Positions 55,801 through 64,000 of a stretch of DNA of 64,000 nt are shown here, piece after piece; within the stretch, counting starts at the first letter, position 1, and each line of letters starts with the position of its first letter. Under the pieces are notes generated by a model. The model searched no databases. It saw nothing but the letters and a program-made list of their open reading frames with translations, and had not been told where the DNA came from. Made by a program: the position numbers and the translations under genes. Source of the stretch: Cladorhizidae sp. MBARI D1340-BT2 (lineage: Eukaryota > Porifera > Demospongiae > Poecilosclerida > Cladorhizidae); NCBI GenBank assembly GCA_028752905.1, contig JAQNBH010000007.1, positions 14,660,759 to 14,724,758 of the forward strand, written 5' to 3'.

Positions 55801-56745
55801 TACTGTTTTCCTCGGCTTGTTTTGGGTAGTGGCCCAATTAAATCCACTCCAATAGTGTGCCACACCTCATCATGAACTGGAATTGGGTGAAGTTCAGCAT
55901 TCGCCTTCTCAAATTTCCTATTTCATGGAGAATTGAAATAAAAGCACCATATTTCAATACAACATTGACCAGCAACTGCATGACAAAGAAATAGGATACA
56001 AACTCAGTATACATTTTACCTGTTAGCTCTTTGACATTTATCACAAGTTCGGCAGAATTCTTTAACATCATCCAGTATTCCAACCCAGTAATAGCGTTCC
56101 AGTACTTTCCCCATGGTTTTGTCTCTCCCAAAATGTCCACCTCCAAGTTCACTTGAGTGACATCCCTCGAGAACTTCATACTTCTGTGACTCTTTAATCA
56201 CCTATAAACATGTTTATGCTATGCAATAAGTATAGGATATACAAAGGAAAGTGTGGGTTATGCGCCTATATAACCCACGAGTTTGCTGTTACTCCCGAGG
56301 TGAATGCCAACCTGGGTTTACAAGTGTCCTACAAGCAGCTGTAACTATATCTATTGTCATGTGCATTAGTTTTCTGTCTGTCTAATATCTACAAGTGAGA
56401 AAGTCTGAAAAGCTCTCATAAAAAGTATAAAGCTAACCTGTATAGTAAGTATACCCCAAAAGACTATAGCTACTAAGAGCAGCTTGCAGCTGAAAGTGAT
56501 GGCAGCTGCTAGTACTATTGGTGTACTAGTCCACCTTAAGTATTGATAATTAACTAGCTAGCTACCTCACTACTCACTTGAAGATCTTTTTCTTTCTTGG
56601 TATCCCTGTAGTAAAGGAGTCCCTCATTAAGCACAAAAGTCTTGCACTTCCTCCTCAGTGAATCTTTCTGGTTCTTGGCAAGACCAATTGGAAGTGTCTT
56701 GCTCCTAAGATAGGTAACAATTCTGTGGTATAGCTGCTCCTCCAT
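52823..56745 (-). CDS. Ginger transposase with Ulp1-like protease and PHD finger (multi-exon)
   Basis: Exons (minus): 56745-56578, 56201-56020, 55917-55641, 55583-54843, 54778-54731, 54466-54267, 54210-53813, 53749-53520, 53433-53359, 53188-53006, then on into 52822. Domains: N-terminal helical part; H2C2 finger (GGGHFGRDK, CRTCDKC); DDE core with Asp in GVDLIGPLP, Asp in KINDQGREF and Glu in GLDERFNQ; GPY/F-like module (LNWTGPYHIHEVAGKNTYKL); basic linker; Ulp1-like C48 protease with NNHWLTVS (His), VYDS (Asp), VQRQ (Gln) and NFDCGLYALAF (Cys); PHD finger with CTC, CFKC, HEDC and CCDKC. An acidic exon follows. One TGA at 55113-55115, after the DDE core, interrupts the frame. All catalytic residues of the integrase and the first protease are present. 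Confidence 0.88.
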
Positions 56746-56759
56746 TTTTACCGTCCCAG

Positions 56760-56872
56760 CGACTGGTTGCGACAAAATAATCCTAGGATCGCTCTTTTCC
56801 GGCGGCGGCAGAATCTCCCAGGATATTTTGTCGCCGCGACAGAATATCATAGCGACAAAATAAACTGGGACA
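56760..56872. repeat. Right terminal inverted repeat region of the Ginger element
   Basis: Contains the inverse of TATTTTGTCGC several times plus CAGAATCTCCCAGGATATT. The transposase start codon (56745) lies just inside, so the promoter probably overlaps this repeat. Confidence 0.8.
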
Positions 56873-56926
56873 CCGGTCATCATGCTCCGTGGTGGCCGGT
56901 CATCATGCTCCGTGTGGTGGCCAGTC
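56873..56926 (+). repeat. 24-bp minisatellite, block 3
   Basis: About two units after the Ginger insertion, beginning with its CCGG duplication. Confidence 0.88.
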
Positions 56927-57072
56927 TAAACAACAACAGGGAACTTACAAACTTTGAATTGAGTCTAGAGTATTTTTGATTATTGCTTCATGAATCTCAT
57001 TACAAACCTTCCTGCACACATGCAATAGCTCCTGGCTCAATATCATGGAATAGTCTCGAGAACTATTCCACG

Positions 57073-57307
57073 CCGTGTTGTACTAGTATCAACAAGCATC
57101 ATTAAGAGATTGGATAGCTGATATACACAACAAGATGAAACAACTCCCTATGTTTCAGAGCACAAGGTCACTCAACTTGGCACCTGTTCAGAATATGTAA
57201 GGAGCACAATTCATGGCTACTTCTCCACATCCAATGCCACAGGCATTTTCTTAGAAAAATATTGAATGGGGTGTTTAATGATGCTTGTTGATACTAGTAC
57301 AACACGG
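57073..57307. repeat. Perfect 33-bp inverted repeat with a 170-bp loop
   Basis: CCGTGTTGTACTAGTATCAA at 57073 and onward to 57105 is matched exactly in reverse at 57275-57307. A further palindrome (GAATAGTCTCGAGAACTATTC) lies just outside at about 57048. It may be a small fold-back transposon. Confidence 0.85.
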
Positions 57308-60045
57308 TGATAAGTATAGGTAGTGGTACTTGTTGATGATAGAAGCAAGCTAGTCACATGCGGTTTTATGATTAGTGTTAAAAAAACATTCACAAGACTC
57401 GAGCTGTGCAACTGAATCTGAACTGAGCTGTCAGTTGATTTAAAGACAAATAGCCTTCTTCAAACAAAAAGTTATGTAAAAGTAAGTAACTATACAAGTG
57501 TGTGTGAGAGAGAGAGTGATAAAGAAGGGGTGGGTTGGGGAGACAGAACTGCAATCAACAAGACAAGAATGTTTTTAAGTATCCCCAACATAGAGTAGTC
57601 AAAAAAAAAATTAAAAAAATTAAACAAGAATTTACCAATGAAGACCAGAAATATTTATAGTGCTCTTAACCTGGATACCAAATATAATACAGATTTTTAA
57701 AAAACAAATAATTATGTTTTACATTACGGTAAAGGGTCCTACAAATATTTGTGGTCTATATTTGTAATTCTTGTTTCATTTCTTTTTTGACTAGTTACAT
57801 TTTATAAATCAAGTTCTTGTATAGTCAAGCAGCCACCTGCAAGAAGTTACTTAGTGTAACACCGGAGTTAACCAATCATAGATGTTATTATTTTCCATGC
57901 TAAATGCCTACATACACATAGAACGTGCATATTATAAGATTTTTTTGCAGGTTTGTACTGTTGCCTATAACATCAAGAGTAAGCTTCTGAGGAATCAATC
58001 TACAGCGAAATCTCTTCTTTGTAGTAAAAATGTGAAGTTGCTCGCTGACTCGGCTCAGCTACACTCGATATTGCACATACACAAGCTTGTTTAGTGCATT
58101 AACAATCTTTTACCTATATACTTCAGGGGGTTTAACTAAAACCAAGAAAAGTATTAGTCATTGCAATACAGTGGGGACAATTTTGAGTCTTCTGGTAATA
58201 AAAGTATAACAGATGGATCTATTGCATGCAAGTTATATGTGGGAATATATAAATATATATATATAGACAGATGCAAGAAGATAATTTTCATGCTTTACAG
58301 TGTTTTTTGGATGTCAAAGAATTCCAGGAAGGTATAATGTATTTTGGGGGCTAGAATCCACTGTTTAGGATACTATGGAGCTGCCAAAGTCAGTTTTAGC
58401 TGAGATGTAATGTTCCATTTAAAAATAGTGTGTCAAACCGATATACACTTCACAATTAAATTAATATTCTCTCAATACATTTAATGCCACATTTGTGACT
58501 ATACATTCACAAGACAGTAGGTCCAAATTGAGCTAGAATCGGTGTTTACTCCATTACAAAGGTCATCACCGTCATTCAGCAAATAGAAGTGTAAAACATC
58601 TCTAAATCATGATCTATATAATATTCATATATAGCATGTACATGTATATATACAAAATATTTTATTATCAATTTTGTATTATATGACAATCTTATACATG
58701 TGTTTTTAGAGCCAGGACTCAAAGTGGACAAGTCTTAAAGTTTGTGTTTCCAGTATCAACACTCTAAGCAGTTCTGCCTGGCCAACTTTGGCTATCATAG
58801 TTCCCAATGAAGTGGCCATGTCCCTTCTACTCATTCCGAGTATGCTCCTTGCATAAAAATTGTATATTGACAGTGTTGTTTAATTTCTATTAAAATTTTG
58901 GAATTATAGATTTGATAAACTACTACACGCTATTAAATGTTTCTTTTTAAATAATTTGCATATCAAAAGTGCATAAACTGTAGCTATGATAATGGCTATA
59001 AAGGTGTTAACATTCTGGCTATAAAAGGGCAGATTAGAAATGGGAGTTCATCATGGAAATTATACATTGAAAATTTATTGGCAGCAACATGCCATCTTCA
59101 TTCTTATATGTGTTTTGGTTCACTTGAACTAGTATTATGAGTTTACTTTCCTGTAAGTTGGTGAGTGAAGGTGTATTTGGTATAAAAGTGTATCATTTTG
59201 TAATCTGTGTATTATGATTGGACTGTTTTTAATCTGTTTATCAAGAAGGACAGCTAAGTTACTATACGCCTTCACATGACTGATAAGCTCTGTTATTTGC
59301 GTCCATTTTGTTGTTAGTGCTGAAATGGAAAGTAGTTGGTCTAGGCTATGGACTGTTATACCTTAAAATATTGGTAATAGTGAATTTTTCATATTATAAG
59401 TCATAAGCACACCTAGCTAGACAAGTGATTTGATGTAGAATTTTGTGCTAGGAGTTGGGGAGGAAAACTCTAAAAACCACACAAACCATACACACTGACA
59501 TCAATGTACTTACAGGATAACCAAAGAAAGATGTTAGGTGAAAACAACATCCCCTTCATACTGCCCTTTCAACCACACATCCCAAGAAACAGTATAAAAC
59601 TAGCAACAAAAAATGACACTGATGAACACTAGAGGAAACACCAATCATATATTTCACAAAGTGAAGGACCATAGCAAACCAAACAGTATCTGCAAGCAGC
59701 AAACCACACATGGCACCAACTAGGACAACAGACCCATTCTTAGATTACCTTTAATCACAGGAAACTCTATAACCTAATCAGAGCCTGGCCCTAACCCTAG
59801 TCTTAAAACAGCTTTAAAAGCATACTCTAGTCAGAGCCTGTGGCCTTAACTCTCGCCTTAAAAATAGCCATGAAAATATTTAGTACAGTAAAAAAAATAG
59901 CAACAAGTTAAGGCATGCACTGGTTTTTGACCAGTGGACAATGCAGTTTTATTGATACAGTCAAATAGCAACAAGACATAACATGTTGTGATACGTGTTC
60001 TATACGACAACAAGATTAATTTCAGCTGACATCAAATACTTCAAA

Positions 60046-60215
60046 CTTTTTGGCTTTTTTGAAGCCAACTTTTCAACCGTAAAGCTTCGGTATTCATCAG
60101 GCTAATTATTTATGCAAAAGACTATATATGTTTACTACAGACATTTTGTTATAATTTATTTGCTATGATGAAGAACAAAGTATTTCGGTTAAAACGTTGG
60201 CTTCAAAATTGATTT
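60046..60215. mobile_element. Palindromic MITE-like element
   Basis: TTTTGAAGCCAACTTTTCAA near the left is mirrored by AACGTTGGCTTCAAAA at the right, with a second pair GTATTCATCA/TGATGAAGAAC inside. The centre is AT-rich. Non-coding, non-autonomous. Confidence 0.75.
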
Positions 60216-60869
60216 AAAAGGTTAAAAAGGTGTTCAAAAGCCTTGGAAACCCTGAGGCTCTGACATATAGTCTCCAGTATTTAACCATGGGATAGACTTG
60301 AGGCAAGACCAATTAAAAAGATTAAAAACAATCATGAATTGGCCTATTGATCTGATATTTAATTTCCAATATTTGGAATGCAGAATAACAAAACAAGCAA
60401 CAAAAAAGCTTAAGCTCCTTCACTTTGAAATGAGGGATAATTGCAGACAAAAAAGAAAGAATTTTTTGGGGAGACAGTTGCATTTTTAATTTATTTTTAT
60501 TTTTACTTACGGTTACAACTTTAGAGCTCCGTAGATTCTGCAAACTTCATGGTATAGACTTGCTATATAGCTCAAAAGATAAGTCTCTCTGTGTGCTCTC
60601 TTTTGATACTAAAATATATTTCATAGGTATAACTATAGACAAGTTACTAAAGTGGAGGGACCACAAAAACCTGAATCCTTGCAAACTCTGCATAAATAAC
60701 TCCAGATTGCTAAGTGCTAAAGATTTAAAATTGGTACCAGTGGCTAGAGGAAGCCCTAGGCTATCCAAGACCTTTTTCATTAGGCGTTAAAATGTAAGTA
60801 CGTGGTCAAGCGCGCAGGTGGAAAATGATTTTTCGAAATTATTGGAAGATGTTTATTTGGGTTGCTTAG

Positions 60870-61335
60870 TGTAAACGACATAAATGTGATTTGTTTCAGA
60901 GTGAGACCTAGTATATATGAAAAGTACTGCAACATAATAAAAAAATTGTTGGTTTGACTTACACTCTGTATCCTTCCACAAATACCTTGGAGACAGGTTC
61001 AGCTACTTTAGATGAAGTGGGAGTAGCAAGATGACCCTTTCTCACAGATGAACTATTTCAGGAATCCTCAGTTTTTTCCGAATTAGTCGTGATATTGTTC
61101 TTCTGAATCGAAACTGTCCTGAATCAAATAGATGGGTAAATATCAATTCTATCAATGCACAAACACACCCATCGGATGCGTAAAAGCAAGATAATTGAGC
61201 ATGCGCCATTGCCAGGATATTTGTTGAGGTTGGAAAGATGGCTATCAATAATGGCTGAGACAGACGGCAATAGTAAGTAAATTTAAAAAAAGAGGACAAT
61301 GGTAACCAACAGACAATTGCCATAAACTGTAGCAC
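60870..61335 (-). pseudogene. Kinase-family 5' fragment (third copy)
   Basis: On the minus strand, a hydrophobic leader-like frame (61335-61180; MLQFMAIVCWLPLSSFFKF) matches the segment upstream of the left arm. Exon A follows (about 61100-60963): SSVRKGHLATPTSSKVAEPV and EGYRV, with a stop just before it in the same frame. After a GTAAGT donor, the start of exon B (60907 downward) reads VSHSETNHI and then diverges. No kinase fold exons follow, so it is a broken paralogue. Confidence 0.7.
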
Positions 61336-63079
61336 TGGATGTTTGTAACTGCTAGTTAGGTCATGTAACTATGATGTTGAAGCAGGTAATCTTTTTTGAG
61401 TCAAATCAGACAACATCAGAGTTCATTTGATCAGTTAAACATGTAATATTCAAATAAGCCATTAACAGACTACTGAGGAGTTTCTTTGTCCTTCAAAGAA
61501 TTTTTTGGTTCATTTTTCATCAGACCAAATGAAAAATCACCACTTGGATCAGATTTGATATGGTGTCTTTTCTACTCCTAGGTCACTGTTTCCCACATAT
61601 CTCTGGGATACTTTGGTTGCCTTGTGCTGTCTTCTATTTGTCTGTTTCCTTCTGTCTTTAAATGTCAGCAAGTGCAGAGTGAATATTTAATCATAGTGTG
61701 TGTCTAAACACTGCAAAGTGTACAGTTATACATGTGTCAATGGCAGCCTAATCGAACACCTCCTGCCAAAAGGTCAATCCAATAGCAAAACACCAACAAT
61801 ACCTGTGAAAACAACCAGATACTGTCCTAGCAGGTTCGGGAATTACTCCATCCCACAGGGTTCCACTTTATTTTAGGCCTGGCCTGTCACTTTTATTATT
61901 GCTGTTTAATGAAGGAAGATTGGACGCAAATTGCTCATAAACAATTAGGCATATCTCTAATATGACTGTTTCTTTCCCCAAAATATTAGCATGTCTAAAT
62001 GAATATTTAACCATCTGAATGCTCAATTGTAAGAAAATAATACAGTTTGACATATATGGACAGTGGCCTGCTATGTATAGTGGCTGATGCTTACTAATCC
62101 AACACCTCCAACCAGAATCGTCACTAAGTTACAATAGGCCCGCTACTTCCTAGAGAGTTTTCTCCATCATAATGGCAAGAATGCAAACTAATAGCTTATT
62201 ATCATGCTACTCATAGGATAGCCCTCCCACCCTCTGACCAATCTCCTCCCCCCTCACCTAAGAAGTGGAGGGAACACATACACATAAAAAGGGAGGCACT
62301 GAAAGGGAAAAGAAGAAATTATGAAGAAGTGAGGTATGTGAATGGTGAAGAATTTTTGGTTTTTCTATAAGAATAATGCAGCTGCAAAATATATACATTT
62401 CACATGGTAATTTGAATATAATACATGAAAATAATTAGGAAATCTTGCAATGAGGCAATGAAGATGAGTCAAATTATGATCCACCAATCTTCAGAGTTTC
62501 TATGAATATACTCGAGAAGAAATATTACCACCTTAGCATGACTCATACTAAACCTATATTTTATGCTGGTGAGGTGACATTTCCATTCGTTCTCATCTGC
62601 TAAAAATGTCAGCCTGTTGAAGATAAATCTTTTCCTTTGAACATGTACAGTATTCCAGACACAGCATGGGTCTGGACCAAATCTATTTTAGAGTTTACAT
62701 ATTAATATAACTCATCATGTAATTTTACACTGAAGTGTAGCTTGACAAAGAGACTCGACATTTATCCAAAAACTTCCCGTATACATATATAGACTAGCTT
62801 AAAATAATTATAAGAAAACTAAGCAGATACTAGTTTATATAATTATGTAGTGCTCTATTTGGAAGGTTTTAGATTAATGTCTAATATTTTTGTCCAGCTA
62901 CAGTTCAATGTAATATAACATGATGAGGTCCATTAATATGACAACTATAGAACAGAGTTGGTCCAGACTAATCCATATATGGAATACTGTACATTTTCAA
63001 AGGTAAAAGACTTATCTTCCAGAGGCTGATCACTTTTCAACATATTCAGTAGATGAGAATGACTGGAAGTGCCACCAAG
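61336..63079. other. Non-coding stretch between kinase fragments
   Basis: No gene was recognised. It lies downstream of the kinase C-lobe exon at 63080 and upstream of the third-copy leader. Confidence 0.45.
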
Positions 63080-63416
63080 TTATCTCACCAGCGTAAATAA
63101 CAAATCCAAGGTGGGGTATTCAATAATACCTTCTAAAACGAAAGTTTGGCATGAGACATGCTGAAGTGGGAATATTTCTTGGGAGAATATTTTTGTAATG
63201 GGAGTGCTCTTGCTGTACCATGGAGGACAATGTCCTACTTGAGGGGGAGAGACACTTTCATCATCGAGTGCAGGTATAACCACTGCTCTTCGTACTGTGG
63301 ATGCAGAATTCCTAGATCGGTCGTGTATGAAGTGTTTGATTTGATGTACAATACTTGAAAAGTGAGGTCTTTGGGCTGGATCTTCGGTCCAGCATGTCAT
63401 CTGAAGATCTTGATAT
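63080..63416 (-). CDS. Tyrosine kinase C-terminal exon (paralogue at the right edge)
   Basis: After GTGTCCTAG it reads YQDLQMTCWTEDPAQRPHF with the conserved CW...RP of subdomain XI, then SSIVHQIKHFIHDRSRNSAS and a tail (SPPQVGHCPPW) to a stop at 63080. The frame joins exon 63974-63832 (CSDKL then YQDLQ) in phase. Unlike the copy at 12923-13144 it has no frame break, so this paralogue may be functional. Confidence 0.85.
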
Positions 63417-63831
63417 CTAGGACACAATTAACATAAGACAAAATAATTATTAAACTGCCATATGTAAGAGTTAGAGAATAAAAAGGGTATATGCTCACTA
63501 CTGGTGGCAAACAAATTTTAAAAGTATACTGAGTGAATGTTCCAATGCTAATCAGGAAGCTTGTAAGGTTTTTGCTATAGTTTTTCATGCAGAATAACAT
63601 TCAACAATCCTTGTTGAAATATTAGGGGTGGCTTTAATATCTCGATGGGTGATGAGCAAACAGGGCGTGCCCCAGTTATGCAGCTGCATCCAGATGGGCT
63701 TTAAGACAAGATAAAGAACCAGCAGTGTAACACATAGTCTATTAGAAAGCTCTACTATTCTATGTCGTTCTGTAACCAAATAAACATCTTCCAATAGTTA
63801 TGACATCACATAGCCATGCTTCCTGCCTCAC

Positions 63832-63974
63832 AATTTATCGGAGCATGCTTCGTTGTAGGGCTTAACCATCCTATACCCAGAGCGAAGCATTGGAAGAAGT
63901 TCCTTTTCAGCTACTTGGGAATAGGGAATCTTGCCGCAACTGAAGATCTCCCAGCAAGTTACTCCATAGGCCCA
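63832..63974 (-). CDS. Tyrosine kinase exon for subdomains IX-X (paralogue at the right edge)
   Basis: It reads WAYGVTCWEIFSCGKIPYS, then LRSGYRMVKPYNEACSDKL, with acceptor CATACAG and donor GTGAGG. It is 143 nt long, open, and retains the KPYN segment lost in the copy at 13532-13663. The upstream exons are beyond position 64000. Confidence 0.85.
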
Positions 63975-64000
63975 CTGTATGAAATAGAGTAGAGCCATTT

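Larger units (their letters stand above)
51028..56872 (-). mobile_element. Ginger-type DNA transposon (5.85 kb)
   Basis: The ends are TGTCACAGGATATTTTGTCGC at the left and, inverted, TGTCCCAGTTTATTTTGTCG at the right. A perfect 4-bp duplication CCGG (51024-51027 and 56873-56876) lies in the minisatellite unit. TGT-type ends, 4-bp duplications and a gypsy-integrase-like transposase with an extra protease and PHD finger are described for Ginger1 elements. The gene (minus strand) has GT-AG introns, unlike a retrotransposon, and there is no RT or LTR. Confidence 0.92.
56927..60869. other. Mostly non-coding stretch with fold-back repeats
   Basis: No gene could be supported. Features inside: the inverted repeat at 57073-57307, a (TA)n-rich part near 58250, a direct duplication near 59776-59870 (CAGAGCCTG with CTTAAAA), an A/C-rich stretch at 59450-59760 and the palindromic element at 60046-60215. 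Open frames at 60298-60489 and 60560-60790 have no recognisable domain. Confidence 0.5.

Noticed and set aside
58695..58854. Open stretch after a TTTTTAG acceptor ending in a stop
   Set aside because: Hydrophobic and without a recognised family or neighbouring exons; not enough to call an exon.

Overview
The window is animal nuclear DNA: AT-rich, with GT-AG introns, tyrosine-kinase and fibronectin type III exons, a phospholipase-B-like gene and many eukaryotic transposons. My best guess is a sponge, because the decayed tyrosine-kinase cluster and the transposon mix (Ginger, TTF-type hAT, Gmr1-like elements, 2A-bearing LINEs) resemble demosponge genomes; this is an inference, not proof. No prokaryotic, organellar or rRNA/tRNA features were seen.

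Layout. 1-3098: part of a Gmr1-like Ty3/gypsy element on the minus strand, in which integrase directly follows protease; it is inserted into a decayed LINE (3099-4660). 4661-7394: no gene recognised. 7395-20753: a tyrosine-kinase locus rearranged into a large inverted duplication. The right arm (15899-20740) plus the spacer (12923-15898) hold a minus-strand kinase pseudogene, and the left arm (7711-12922) is an inverted copy of its 5' half. Solo LTRs date the event: one family is in both arms, another only in the left. 21650-25850: a decayed CR1/L2-like LINE (minus) with a 2A-like motif near its N-terminus and a solo LTR inside. 26237-36660: two exons of a phospholipase-B-like (GDSL) gene whose intron hosts an unclassified DNA transposon (26596-28992) and an intact gypsy element (30057-34627) with identical LTRs. 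37335-39390: decaying fibronectin III exons and a possible membrane exon.

40243-48078: a 43-bp minisatellite split by two hAT transposons, each flanked by a perfect 5-bp duplication; one hAT is itself split by a solo LTR. 48958-56926: a second, 24-bp minisatellite split by a deleted hAT and by a 5.8-kb Ginger-type DNA transposon with a 4-bp CCGG duplication. The Ginger gene encodes a DDE integrase-like transposase followed by a Ulp1-like protease, a PHD finger and a second, decayed Ulp1-like domain. 56927-64000: mostly non-coding sequence with fold-back repeats, then fragments of further kinase paralogues (60870-61335 and 63080-63974) on the minus strand.

The window is therefore a transposon graveyard around a few host genes. 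The most informative results are structural: nested insertions that can be ordered in time, exact target-site duplications, two minisatellites each hit twice by DNA transposons, and a kinase gene folded back on itself that could produce long hairpin RNA if transcribed.
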